DNA of 64,000 bases, taken from the NCBI GenBank assembly GCA_001600615.1, contig BCKK01000008.1, forward strand, positions 1,098,134 through 1,162,133, written 5' to 3'. Numbering within the stretch: position 1 is the first letter of the stretch; each line of letters starts with the position of its first letter. This document shows, in pieces, positions 32,458 through 44,095 of the stretch. The notes under the pieces are model-generated. The model worked only from the letters and a program-made list of their open reading frames with translations. It did not search any database and was not told the origin of the DNA. Position numbers and translations under genes: made by a program. The stretch comes from Dioszegia crocea. Lineage: Eukaryota; Basidiomycota; Tremellomycetes; Tremellales; Bulleribasidiaceae.

Positions 32458-33661
32458 ATGCTCTTCCCTACCTTCATCACCCTCCTCCTCGCCACAGTCT
32501 ACTGCAGCGCTCTGGCAATCGACAAGGCCCAGCTCGACCTTACCAAGAAGTCTAATGGTTCCCCTACGACTAATGCCGAACGTCTCGCTCGGGGTATCGC
32601 ACCTGCCGCTCCTCAGGCCCTAGCTCAGTATGTCCACACGCGTGACGGTGGCTCGCAGAGTAAGCTTAAGTCTTTACAATACAGATGGGAACAAAAGCTG
32701 ACTAGCAGTGCGCACTCCAGGTCGTCGACAGGCCGAGGCATCCCCACTTCCTATCCCGCCTCGCCCCAATACCGCTGGCCTGCCTCTTCTTCTCACCGGT
32801 CAAGATGATTTCTCGATCGATATCACTCTTCCATTCGCCGCTAGGATCTTTGATGTCACCGGCTCTACTCTCCGCATAAGCACTAATGGCGTAAGTTCAT
32901 TTAACTCTCTTTTAAGATCAATTTCGGGAGAGATAGGTCGCTGAAACATCCACGCAGTTTGTAGGTTTCCCCTCGGACAGTGCGGGTACGTTCAGTGACA
33001 CATATTATCCGGATGCACAGGACGCCGGATTCACTGCGCAAGTTTTGGGATTCAGTGAGTTCTGCATATTAACCGATCGTGGATTCTAGGAGGTAGACTG
33101 CTGACATGTTGAATAGGCGATGATCTGTAAGTCCACCTACCTGTGGAGTCCACAAACAGGTCTCCGCCCCGGCTCTACTTTCACAGAAGTCATATGCTGA
33201 TCTATCAGGGATACTCGCGACCAGGAATCGCCCGAGACAGCCCCGGCCAGGGGCTACGGGGTCTATGGCCAGTCCGATGCTACCAGTGTGACAATTCGGT
33301 ACCAGACTTACACCAATCCCGATCCCGTAATAGGCACAGAAGACTTCACCGTACGCTTCTCAGTCTAGAGTCTACGATGAGTAAAAGAGTAAAGCTAATT
33401 CATCCAGATCTACTACACCACCGCACAGCCTGGCGTCTGGTTTGTCTACTACGGAGCATATACTGGACAAGGCGATGGAGGGATGGCTACTGTCGGCGCG
33501 CAAAGTCCAAGTAAGTCCTTTTGCGTATCTGTATGGTACGCGACTGATCATCAGCCAACACCCTGTACTTCTCTCAAGCTGTCGCTTTCCGTGCCCCGGA
33601 CGATAACCTCGTTGTCAGTATTGACACCACAAGGTTTCGCACAACCAGGGCTACCGCCTAA
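32458..33661 (+). CDS. Secreted beta-sandwich-like protein, tandem copy 2
   Basis: Seven exons: 32458-32659 (202 nt, same as copy 1), 32709-32890, 32958-33054, 33117-33126 (10 nt), 33209-33350, 33408-33510 (103 nt, same as copy 1), 33555-33661; 280 aa. Signal peptide MLFPTFITLLLATVYCSALA, then LDLTKKSNG and TNAERLARGIAPAAP. Here the dibasic site is KK rather than KR. The folded part has ITLPFAARIFDVTGSTLRIS, NGFVGFP, VLGFSDDLD (10-nt exon), SVTIRYQTYTNPDP, PGVWFVYYGAYTG, VAFRAPDDNLVVSID. Intron positions and phases are the same as in copy 1. No named family recognised. Confidence 0.75.
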
Positions 33662-34205
33662 GCTATGCTGCCGATCTCGCTCGATATCTTTACGCTTGAC
33701 GTAGCCTTTATTCTTCTCCGTTGGTTTCTACCTTTTTCCGGCATTCATTAGGTTTTTCCCTCCTCCACCACACTCGTTTGATATGGACAGTAATGGACAG
33801 TAATGCAATCTTGGTTCTTCCCTCCCTCCAGGTATATGACAAGGCACCATGCCAGATCCAGAGAAGCCTCAACACCAGCTCCTATTGACAGGGTGTGGGG
33901 CGGCCAGTTGCTCCTCCACCTAAAGCGGACACCCGCCGACAGTATCCACTGATGCTTCGGAACAGTGCTTGGGTCTGGTCTTGAGACTAGTTTTGGCTTG
34001 TGACTCTCTTGAAAGACACTCGCCATGGGCAAGTTACGTCACATCGGAGATGGCTAAGATGTCCACCCATATGACGTCGATCGGTCGATCTGAGCTGTCA
34101 CTGACGGCTATGGCTACCGGGTATGTACTATATATGAGCGCGTGGAACGATCTATACATCCTCTATACATCCCCATCAACCGACAAGAAACATACACAAA
34201 CCATA
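33662..34205. other. Intergenic, carries the duplicated 3' flank of copy 2
   Basis: About 33765-34030 partly matches 31960-32160 after copy 1. A TATA box for the next gene is at 34128. No gene. Confidence 0.45.
34128..34136 (+). promoter_or_regulatory. TATA box
   Basis: CTATATATG about 75 nt upstream of the start codon of the mitochondrial-type protein. Confidence 0.45.
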
Positions 34206-35417
34206 ATGTTCACCCGACTCACTCCAGCTCTCCGCTCCGCTCGCCTCGCTCAGCGCGGCATATCAACCTCTCTCCCCCGATTCTCAGGCAATCACCCGCA
34301 ATCACCCACACCTACAAAGTCATCCGGTTCAGGGCCCGAAACCACCCAGGGACACGCAAGCGACAAGAAAGTCCAGAAGGATGTACAGTCTAAATACGTC
34401 CAAGAGGGTAAAGATCAGAGGAAGGAGGGTGCCCAAAGCTCTGCTGGGTCCGGCGAGGCGCAGCCTTTTGACGCGGCGAGGATGGATGGTGGGGAGGCTA
34501 AGTCCGCGGAGGGTAAAGGACCTTTTAAGGATCAGGTCGGAGGTCAGGAAGGAGGAGAGCAAGGTGGAGGAAAAATGGGTGGGGCTGTGGAGGCTAGCGG
34601 AGAGAGTACGGGGGCTAAGGTGCAGAAGGCCTTGGGTATGAAGGTGAGTAAAGGTTCTTTTGGGCAGTGAGGAGATAAGGTGGACTGGAGCTGGATTTGT
34701 TCAGTCTGGATGAATTTCCGTTTTGATGCTTTAGCTGACACCACAGCCATCTCGCAAATTCTCCACCTCCGCCCGCTCATCCCTCCCCGCCGCACCCGGC
34801 GGATCCGGCAATTCCATCCCAGGCGCTCGCGACCCTAAAGAGTCCCCCTCGGAGCTGCAAGGCGACCAGAATCCTCACCTGAAGCATCAATCCACCGGTA
34901 AAGACCACGCAGAGAGGAAGGGGAACGCGGCCGAGACGCCCAGTTTACCATCCAAGAACCAGGCGCCGAAGGGTACGAAGGGGTTCCACACTTCCGCTTT
35001 TGCCAGAGCGGACGCGAAATATGCTGGGTCTCACGAACCCGAAGCGAAGAAGGCTGGTTATGTGAGTCGTAACTCGCTGTGGCTCAAGAGCCGGTGTTAT
35101 CTTTGGCTCACTTGAGCAGAATGCACCATCCGAAGCCCTCCCCCAAGGTATTTCATCCGCTTACTCTAAATCCGAAGCTACCCCTCCCCCTCCTTCCGAC
35201 GCAAAACCCTCTTCCGAGGTTTCATTCTCAAGTACCGCACAGGACCCGCCGAACTCTGTGCTGAAGGAGAAGGTTCTCAAGGGCAAAATGCCCGATAAGA
35301 ACCCTCAGCCCAGCGGTGAAGTTGGGTGAGTTCATAGATCTTTGCTCTGGTAATGGCTGTTCCTGACCAAACAGTAAGCAGGGTTTGAAGGAGGGTTGGA
35401 AGAACAGGAAGGCATAG
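34206..35417 (+). CDS. Hypothetical mitochondrial-type hydrophilic protein
   Basis: Exons 34206-34643, 34747-35061, 35120-35325 and 35375-35417; 333 aa. The N-terminus MFTRLTPALRSARLAQRGIS is Arg-rich, amphipathic and lacks acidic residues, as in a mitochondrial presequence. Exons 2 and 3 contain two more short 'F-x-T-S-A' blocks (RKFSTSARSS and GFHTSAFARADAKYAG). The rest is very hydrophilic, rich in Lys, Gly, Ser, Gln and Glu (EGKDQRKEGAQ, GGQEGGEQGGGKMGG), and ends GLKEGWKNRKA. Composition is like a disordered stress or desiccation-type protein. No domain recognised; localisation is an inference. Confidence 0.65.
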
Positions 35418-35902
35418 GTAGGGAGTAGGTTTGGGCATGCGAAGATGTCAAGTCAGGGGAAACAAGAAGAAATAACGAAGTTGATTTTGCATGCACATCG
35501 GTGATTGTCATTCTTCAAGTGCTAGCCTCTGTTGATCAGCCGATGATACCTCTCTAGCGAGTCTCTTCGCCCTGTAGACGGCTCATCGTTGGACAGGGCA
35601 GCATACCGCCACACTGGCAACATGAAACATGGGTACGTAAGGTCGGACATGATCGAAAGGGAGGGACGCGTTGCAACGCGTCGAGATGGAGAGTCAGCTG
35701 CGTTCCCAGGCTTCCATTCATCCCTTCCCATCACCTTCAGCCTCCCTATGTTGCCTCTATATATCCCTATATACCTTATCAATCAGACATAAGGTAGAGG
35801 CAGCACAGAAGTAGCAGAATAGACGTCGAATCGCCCCATCTTCTGCCCGCCCTTTCCGCATCAACGCCGGGCCCGGGCCTCGCCACCCGTATCTCGACCG
35901 AG
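35418..35902. other. Intergenic
   Basis: 3' flank of the mitochondrial-type gene and promoter of the FHA gene; a tatatat stretch near 35758 could be its TATA element. Nothing else seen. Confidence 0.4.
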
Positions 35903-38900
35903 ATGGGTGACCCTAAAGCCAAAGCACTTGAGGCGCATGATGGTATGTCCTCCTCTCCCTCCTTCAGGTTCATCTCGCTGACAGGACAGACTGGTTCATC
36001 GCTCTCGAACCCGTCTCAAGTTCCACCACTACCACCAAATACATCTCCGCTCCCCTCCTTACCGCCAACATTGATCCCGCCACCCGCGAGAGGATTAAGA
36101 AGAACATCAAAGATCAAGGCGCAGGGAATACCACCACCTTACCCGCGCGATTCTCGCAGTATGGTATGGTACTTGGGCGCGGGAAAGATGATCTAGCAAT
36201 TGATGTAAGGTTTTCCATTCTTCGCTATCCCGTCAGCCCGCTGACGTCCTTTAGCGCCTCTTCTCCGCTGTGGTCTCCAAGATCCACTGTGCTCTCAACA
36301 TCACGGCTGAGGGTCACGTCTACATGACTGACCTAGCCTCGGCACACGGTACCATCATTCAGCCTCAATCTCGCGCCGGTGCCGCTTTACCCGGTCCCTC
36401 CCCTATCACTCTCGGACCCTTCACGCCCGTGCGCCTCCTACATGGCGACAAAATCACATTCGGTAAAGTCGTCATGTCGGGTATTATAACTCATGAGCCT
36501 CTTGAGCTCTCTGTCCGATTCCGATATCCCCAATTCGGGGGATCGGATCTACCACGCGGTATCAACCCTCATACCCCCGAATTCGTCTACCGGACCAGGC
36601 TGGACTATCACCTACTCCAGGCCAACATCCAGCGTGCCAAAGTCCAGCAGGAAGATGGCGATATCACTTGGGTATCTGGCGGTCCAGAGCCTACGGGCCT
36701 CAAGGATACGAGCGCCTTCTTCCCCTCATCCCCACCGGTCGTACCCGCAGGTGGCCGGTACGGCATCACCGAGTCCCTCCTCTACATCAGCGACGGCGAG
36801 GATGAAGAACCCCTTCCCAGGTCGAACTCCGCCTCACCTTCTAACGGCGGCACAGTCGACGCCGATACTCCCCAGTTCTTCACGATCGAACCCTCCCCTG
36901 AACCCGAGTTTGAATACGTCCCCTCCAGCCTGACCCAACGCCCAGCGGGCGTGAAACCTACTGTCAACGCTAGCGCCCAAGCTAAGCCTCAGTCGGGGGT
37001 ATGGTACTCCTACTCCAGCGACTCGGATGACGATTCGGACTCGGACGACAACGACCCCGTCGAAATCAGGACTACTCCTGTCCCTCGTATCTCGCTCGTC
37101 ACGCCCGAGCCTGAGTCCGAGCCCGAGACCAGCGCAGACATCGGTATGGCAGCCAATATAGCCACGGTGGCCGCTAGGGACTCTTCTCCCGATCCTTTGG
37201 CCATGGTTTTCCCAGCAAACACTCAGCCAAGGGAGAAGCCGAGCGTGCCACTCGCGCCTTGCTGGAGGAGCACCTACGATTACGATGATGAACCGTTTGA
37301 GGACGGTCCTAGCTGGAAGTATTCTGTTGAGAGAGAGACGAGGATCTGGGAGGATGCGGAGCCTAAAAGTAAGGCAAACGAGAATGAGGCTGAAGATGTG
37401 CCTGTAAGCTTTCGGCCCTCCAACTGTGACATGCGAAGAAGCTGATCATTTCAGACTGTCCAGATCACTTCATCTCACGCTGAGACCCCCGACAAAACCG
37501 ACGGGGAGATGTCAGGTCTCACTCGCTCTGTATCCCCTTACGAAGATGAGCTCATCGCGCCCCAATCACCCATCTTCCAAATGGAACCAAGCGACAGTGA
37601 GGACGAGATGCACGAGTCAGTCCTAGGTGAAGATGGAGAGGTGTCTTCTCAGGGCGATATGGAAGAAGATGAGGATGAGGCGGAAGGCATTCAGGATAAC
37701 GAGGATGGGGAAAGTCAAGATGGGTCTGATGAGGATGCGGAGGGGGATGCGGAGTCGGAATCTTCTGGAGGTTATGGGGAGATGTCTGAACGCTCCTCGT
37801 CTCCAGCCTATGGGGAGGCGCTCTCACCTCCGACAGCTGGAGTCAAGGCTTCAGGAAAGGACGAGATGGCTGGAGATGATCAGTGGAGTGAAGATGAGGA
37901 TGAGGACGCGATGGACGAGGAGGAAGATGAGTTGGATGATGATGGCTTTGGGGATGAGATCGACATCGACGTTAAGGAGGAGGAAGGAGATGAGGAGTCT
38001 GGTTCGGATGATGAGAAGGAGAGCCAGGAAGAGTATGAAGATGAGAAGGAGGAAGGCGATGATGAGGAGGAAGTGAATGAACACGAAGAGGAAGAAGCCA
38101 TCCTGCGTTCGGAAGACCAAGATGGGTTTTACCTCGGAGGTGGGAGTTGGCCACCTGCTGGTCCGGCAGCGTTGGTCGTTCCTGCGCCCCCTGCCGAAGT
38201 TGTGGAGGAGCCGACTCATGACTCTTCGGAAGCCAAGGTGGAGAAGATGGTCAAGGCCGGAATGGCGGATGAAGACAAGGCACAAAGCGTTTCCTTCATC
38301 CATACCGACCTTCCACAAGCCGAACAAGCCGAACGATGGCCTGCCCCCCTTCCCATCTCCCCCGTGACTTATCGACCATCTATGACTTTCAACCCCCCCA
38401 AACGCGTCCCCACCCCTACCTATGGTGACATGGAGGACGACTACGTCTCTCGCCTCGCTCGGTATCGTCCCCATTCGGCTATCGCCAGACCTCAGACTAT
38501 CAAACCTCACTACTCTACTCGGCCGGTAGCCGAGACTGAGACCGATCGTTTCCCCCCGATCGACTACTCCGGCCCGAAGAGGACGCACAATCCTGATAAT
38601 ACGCGTCTATTCCCTATCCCTCCTCTCCCTTCGACCACCCAGCGTATCGGCGAGTTGTACAAATACCCGCTGCACGATCGCTGGTCGCTCTCACCCGGGA
38701 ATGACGCACCGAGCTTCGGTCTCGACAATACAGGAGCTGAACGATTACTGTTTGGTGCTCAGTCCCCGTCCCTCTTTCAAGCTCAGGATGATGCCATGCC
38801 TCCAGCTCCGTGGAAGGCCATTGAGGACAACCTGGTCAGACAAGGCGAGCAAAGGAAGGCAATGGCCGCGGTCGTGCCGGGTGTCGGTCTCGGCCATACA

Positions 38901-39883
38901 GGTCTTCAAGGTCCATACACCGGTGGAGATGGGTATGGCGGGATTCACCCGGATCGGCGCAAGATGATGGAAGATAACCTGGTCCGACAGAAGGAGCAGG
39001 GAAAGGCGATGGCCACGACCGCACCGGGCTTCGAAATCGGCAATGCAGGAGGTGGACAAACATTGTTCGGCGCTCAGGGTCCGACTCTCCCTCAAACCCA
39101 GTACGGTATGACTCCGATTCATCGAAAGATGATGCAGGATATGGAGGATAGGAGGTATGAGGAGAGGAAGGCAAGGCGCGCTGGCGCTAAAGGCGCTGGA
39201 CAATCGTTATTCGGTAATCAAGCTCAACAACAATTTCGAGCACGGTACGATGGGGTGACTCCAGCGCCGCTTGAGGCCGCTGAGGAGATGCTGGATAGGC
39301 AGTACGAGCAGAGAAAGGCGATGGATAGGGGAAATGAGCATTTGTTGAAGCAGGATGCGGATCATACTCGTGAGTTTACTCATCCGTATGTTATCTGCTT
39401 AGAGGACTCAAAACTGACACTGTAGCCTCTCAACTCGATCAAGATGCGCTCGTAGCAAGTCTTCGATACACTCCAGAGCCCTACCGACGAACCCCCAACA
39501 TCACAGTCGAACCCCCAACTGCTGATTCCACATTCAACTTCCCTACCTTTGACATGTCGTCTAGCCCCGTCGCAACCACCCTCACCCCCGATAAACTCCC
39601 TATCGACCTCACTGGCTCTGACTCCGAGTCGTCAACCGGACCCATCACGCCTGAATTCCGCTTCAGGCCACTTAAGCGTACTCGGGATGAAGCGGAGATG
39701 GACGCTCCGGACCCCAGCACTATCGTCTCGCCCGCTTCACCTGAGGCTGTTCCCGCTGTTAACACTCCTGGTCGTGCGGGTAAACGACTCAAGGCGGTCG
39801 GATCGACGATCGGGTTGATTGTGCTTGGTGCCGCTTTGGGCAGTGCGGGAACCCTTTTTGGATTGAATGTGATGGTGGTGTAG
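35903..39883 (+). CDS. FHA-domain protein with acidic middle and C-terminal membrane anchor
   Basis: Exons 35903-35942, 35990-36204, 36255-37403, 37455-39369 and 39426-39883; 1258 aa. The FHA domain is N-terminal: YGMVLGRGKDDLAID, then VSKIHCALNITAEGHVYMTD and ASAHGTIIQPQS, holding the G-R, S-x-x-H and H-G-T landmarks for phosphothreonine binding (the usual N before G-T is H). About 37600-38100 encodes a very long Glu/Asp tract. Around 38740-39340 are imperfect repeats of about 50-60 aa with 'DNLVRQ-EQ-KAMA' and 'LFGAQ'. The last residues are basic then hydrophobic (KRLKAVGSTIGLIVLGAALG..GTLFGLNVMVV), a tail anchor. Tail-anchored FHA proteins such as SLMAP and Far9/Far10 exist in STRIPAK complexes, but the coiled coil expected there is not visible, so I leave it unnamed. 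Confidence 0.8.
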
Positions 39884-40452
39884 ACGGATGTGGCGCTAAG
39901 ACTGGGGTACGGGGGAAGTAAGGGGAAGTAGGGGGTGATGAGATGGCCGCAGGGTTTGGCGGATAGGGAAGGGGATAGACGAGGAGGCTGTTTCATGACA
40001 GGTGGAGCAGATGGATAGGCCGTCAGGTGGCGGAGTCAGTCGTGGTGTGGTGTGTACTTTAGGCCTCTCTTTCCCCTATTTTCGCACTTTTGTATATACC
40101 AATTTGTAAACTTTCCCCTCCCCCTGTTTGTATCGTTTCTTCTACTTCTGTGTGTATTCTGGCGACTTAAGATTCGTAGATTCTTATGTATATCGTCCCT
40201 TCTCAAATTAAGAGAATGGAGCTTTGATGCAGGCAGAGCAAAGTTGATAAATTGTGGATGGATAAAGTACAACCTTCCCAATACAAAGAACGTTTCACAA
40301 GGACTTGGGTTCTCCACCCCTCCCTCTCTCTTCTCCTCCGACAATCTGGCTATTGCAGTCATCCTCCAGCTGATCATTTATCAGCTATTGCAGAGAGAGC
40401 AGAGAGCGGCTTCCAACTCACCATGCGAGATATGTGCGTTTGGTACACAGTA
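39884..40452. other. Convergent intergenic region
   Basis: 3' flanks of the FHA gene and the PDK-type gene. T-rich from 40060 to 40200. No RNA gene recognised. Confidence 0.4.
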
Positions 40453-42541
40453 CTATTGCAGCGGTTCCCGACTAATGAGTGTCAGCTTTGACAGTACATC
40501 CATGAGTCTCGGAGAACTGACCTTGACGACAGCTTATTCAGCGAGATATACACGTCTATTTGATCAGCTTCATTTCGCAAAGCTTGTAGCTCTAGTTTTA
40601 GCTGACCTGTTCCATAACCATCCATCGAGATCAGACGTAGATCTCCACCGAAGAATCGGGCGTACTGATGTATGAGCTTCCTGCCCAAAGACTACGAGAG
40701 TACAGTCAAATTAACTCACAAGTCTCGATAGCGGAAGTCCATATCCAAACCCAGCCATTGGCGCCTTAAAGTCCGAGCTTTCTATATTCGCTTCGAGCCC
40801 TTCATCACTCATGGTAGTGTAGAGATATCTAGTGTGTCAGCTGAAGTCCCCGCACGATCTCTCGAAAGGATTCAGGGGATGAGGAAACTCACGTCCAAAT
40901 CAAAGGTATAGCCGACCGTGGAATACCTCCACCTTCATCACTGATCTTAATGGTGATATCCTCGCTCCCTTCTACGACAACAACTTTGATCGGAGGGAAC
41001 GAATCCTCATTGTCTACGCCAAACCGCTCGACTACGGCCCGAAGCGAATTCTTGAGAAGCTCAAAGAGGATGTGCGACCTGTGGAAATGTCAGCTTTATC
41101 TCCCCGGTCAGCATAGGGTTGCTAGCTTACAGATGTCCTGGAACGTAGGCGAATGTGAGATCTTTAGGGCATAGGAGTTGGATAGGTGGGCCTTTGAATA
41201 GAGCGTAGTGATCTTCACAGACAAATCTGGCGTTTTCTAACAGGTCAGCTTCTTTTCGTACTTGAAGGCGATGAACGAGGCAGCTCACCTATCGCTTCGT
41301 GGCAGATATCATGTACATTCTGGAGGTGTCAGCTTGTAAGATAGTAGCTTGTAGCCTTAGAGCTTACGGCTCGAGTACATATTATTCCAACATAATCAGG
41401 ATGAGGTGCAAGAGTGTTGAGGGCGACATCTGAAAGGTCAGCTATATACCCTGCGCCCACGTCCGAGCTCAACATGCCCCTCCTCAAAGGCCGTGCTTCT
41501 TCCGCTTCCCCAAGCTGCAAACGAAAAAGCAAGGATCAAAGCACAGACTTACGTTGTCCGATCAAGAAGCGAATACCAATACGAGACATATAGAACCGAT
41601 CTAGCCATTCCTGGATATCCCGTCCGACCGGTCCACCTTGCTTGCTCTTCTTCTTCCATTCCAGTACACCCTGTGCAACACTGGTGACGGTCGGGTCATG
41701 TCGCTTTTTGATATTTTGTAGAAGAGCAGTGAAGGATTCGTTGTATGTGTGAAGCTCGGGTGGGTAGAGGGTGGATGGTGGTGGTGGGGAAAAGTATCTA
41801 TCACAAGTCAGCAGTCTTTCACATGCTAAGATGCAGAGAGGGAGCTGACCTGCGCTCAATTGGTATCCGCAGTCTCGGTGCTCCTCCATTCCCAGGTACC
41901 TCCCTCCCAGCCCATATCGCCCTCTCCGTCGCCAATCCACTACCCGCCGGACCTTCGTGCATTCGGGGGTCGAGGGATGGGTTCGGTGTGGCGGAGGGGA
42001 AGTGACTGTGGGAGGCAATCAGCAACAAGCTCGTCGAAAGTAGATATGGCCTATGGACTCACTGTGGTGCTCGGGACCGCAGTAGCTCTTCTACATCTCT
42101 GGATAGTTTGGGTTTGGGAAATGTAATCAATTCCTGCGGGAGTCAGCATCTAAACACCATTTTCCCTAGAGCTCCGAGTAGAATCTCGCCAAGATCACGA
42201 CTTGACTGATAGGCTCACCTCAAAACTCTGCGCGTACCACTCCTTGACCTTCTCAATACTGGGCATCTTGCTGAGTCCATCCGGTAGACTTTCCAATTCC
42301 ACGACTCGGTGACTGAGTCGAATCGGTAATTCTTCGGAAAGGAATTGAGACGCTTTGAGGAGAGTGCCTTGAGATGGCTGTTGACCGAATAGGACCATCT
42401 GCTGGAGCGACACTTAACGAGTAAGCGCATAACACTGCGAGGAAGCGCGCCGCAAGATGTGGACTTACCGCCTGTTTGTGGGAATGACGCAAAGTGGTTT
42501 ATGCGGTCCCACAATGCCGGAGAGATCTTGAAACGAGACAT
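40453..42541 (-). CDS. Mitochondrial pyruvate/branched-chain dehydrogenase kinase family
   Basis: About twelve short minus-strand exons from MSRFKISPALWDRINHFASF at 42541. Family landmarks in order: LPIRLSHRVVELESLPDGLS, WYAQSFEELITFPKP, then VLEWKKKSKQGG, FYMSRIGIRFLIGQ, then the GHKL ATPase boxes: SHILFELLKNSLRAVVERFG (N box), KISDEGGGIPR (G1), MAGFGYGLPLSRLYARFFGG (G2), and the end DVYISLNKLSSSREPLQ. These kinases phosphorylate and shut down the E1 subunit of the PDH (or BCKDH) complex in the matrix. PDK and BCKDK cannot be separated safely; there is no typical presequence in the first exon. Last introns use GTCAGY donors; stop TAG at 40453-40455. Confidence 0.88.
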
Positions 42542-42828
42542 GGAAAGTATGTTATATGTGTAGTATATCCCCTAATGAAGTGTGTACTAGGGTGAATGTG
42601 TAGCGCCGCTGCAATGATTGAGAGAAGAGGATGAGCGATAGATGGGTCACATACCAACTTTCGTCATGGCCATCCGCCGAGTGAAATCGATAAGTCCGGT
42701 GATTCCCGAGGCATCAGCGGGACCGGCTATTCTTTATACGCGAACAACTGCAAGCTATATACATCTTGATCATATCGGAATTATCGCTACAGGTCACCTA
42801 CTGAACGTTGAGTCTACAGGGCATCGCT

Positions 42829-44095
42829 TCACTCAGTCTTCTTCACGCCAGCTCCTGCGTCCTTCAGAACCCCTGACACCTCAGTCTCAATTCTCGCCTG
42901 GTTTCCGGTCGGACGATTAGGAGTGGAGTATGTAATTTTTGCATGAGCGCGACGGGTGGGAGTGCGAGGTGGGTCTGCGGCAGCCTGATACAGCTTAGCT
43001 AGATTTCAATTTCGCGATTCCGCACTTACTGATGGGGAGACTGTTCCATCTGAGCTCTTCCTAGCTCGCTTAACCGAACTCGCCGGGGTCAGTTCACCTC
43101 GTCGTTTTGCGCCAATCTGAGCGGCTAATGGAGGAGTCGAGGGGGATGGGAATGAGGGGGGCGGGGTAGCTGACTCGGCCGGTGACGACGGTGGCACCCA
43201 AGGGGCGATCTCCCGAGTCTCGGGATACCTTGACACCTGGAGTTTCCGTGTCATTCTCGCTTCACTAGCAATGCGTCCTATACTGATCAGCTGCTACTCA
43301 AGCTCCCGCGCAGGCAAACTAAGCATCAAGACTCACGATGGCATACGCAACTCCTATCTCTCCGCAAGAACACCCTGACTCTACGTCGCGGCTTGGTGAA
43401 GACCCGACCACGACGCGTGATCTTCGCCATAGGGATCTTAGGCGGGGGCGAGGCGGTTGGTGGGGTTGCGGCTTGACTACTGCCTTCTTTGCTTGAGCCC
43501 CATCCCTCATCGTCACTCTCCTCTTGCGACTCATCGGACGATTCCGTCTCGCCTCCACCGTCGGAACCAGAGTTCGACGGGGTTTCCCCGGAATGGAATA
43601 CCTCTACTAACCAAGCTTCACCCTCTCCGTCTTCAGCAGCTGCTGATATAGAGCTTACGCCCTCGGAGGTGTCTTCGGAGCTCTCAGAGAGAGTCGATGT
43701 GGACTGGGTGGGATGGAAGCCTGCTGCAACTGAAGCGAGCTCAGCAGGGGTAGGAGGGTACAACTTCCACCGATCGGCAAAGGCTGGAGGGAGGTTCAAA
43801 CTCGGCATCACCTCGCTTGATGTCTATACAGCTGATCAGCGTGTGTCAGACTCGACGCTCAAATCCAACAACATACGTGGATTGAGGTCAATCTCTCATC
43901 ATCACTACTCACAGCTTCTGACGCTCGCACTGTAGCCGATGCGGCCACACCAGCCGCCCAGACCCTTACACCTGCCCTCCCTTGCTGATGGATCACGGCG
44001 AATTGATACAGGGGAGAAAGTGGATCGTTATACGGCAATGTTGGTGAGTTGGGCGCGGCAAGCTCATCTGTAGCCAGGGGAATCGAGGTAGGCAT
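42829..44095 (-). CDS. Hypothetical protein, acidic middle and basic nuclear-type segments
   Basis: Exons 43877-44095, 43337-43823, 43030-43277 and 42829-42984; 369 aa, with frame kept through every GTNNGT..CTGATCAG..TAG intron. The start is MPTSIPLATDELAAP; first exon has SPLYQFAVIHQQGRAGVRVW. Exon 2 has AFADRWKLYPPTPAEL, a long Ser/Glu/Asp tract, then KITRRGRVFTKPRRRVRVFL. Exon 3 carries KRRGELTPASSVKRARKSSD, a likely bipartite nuclear signal, and the last exon RTPTRRAHAKITYSTPNRPT. No domain recognised. A minus-strand ORF upstream (44181-44414) ends at a good donor but does not join in frame, so I leave it out. Confidence 0.62.

Noticed and set aside
36485..39203. Many overlapping ORFs on both strands inside the FHA gene
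   Set aside because: They are shadows of the acidic and repeat coding sequence in other frames.
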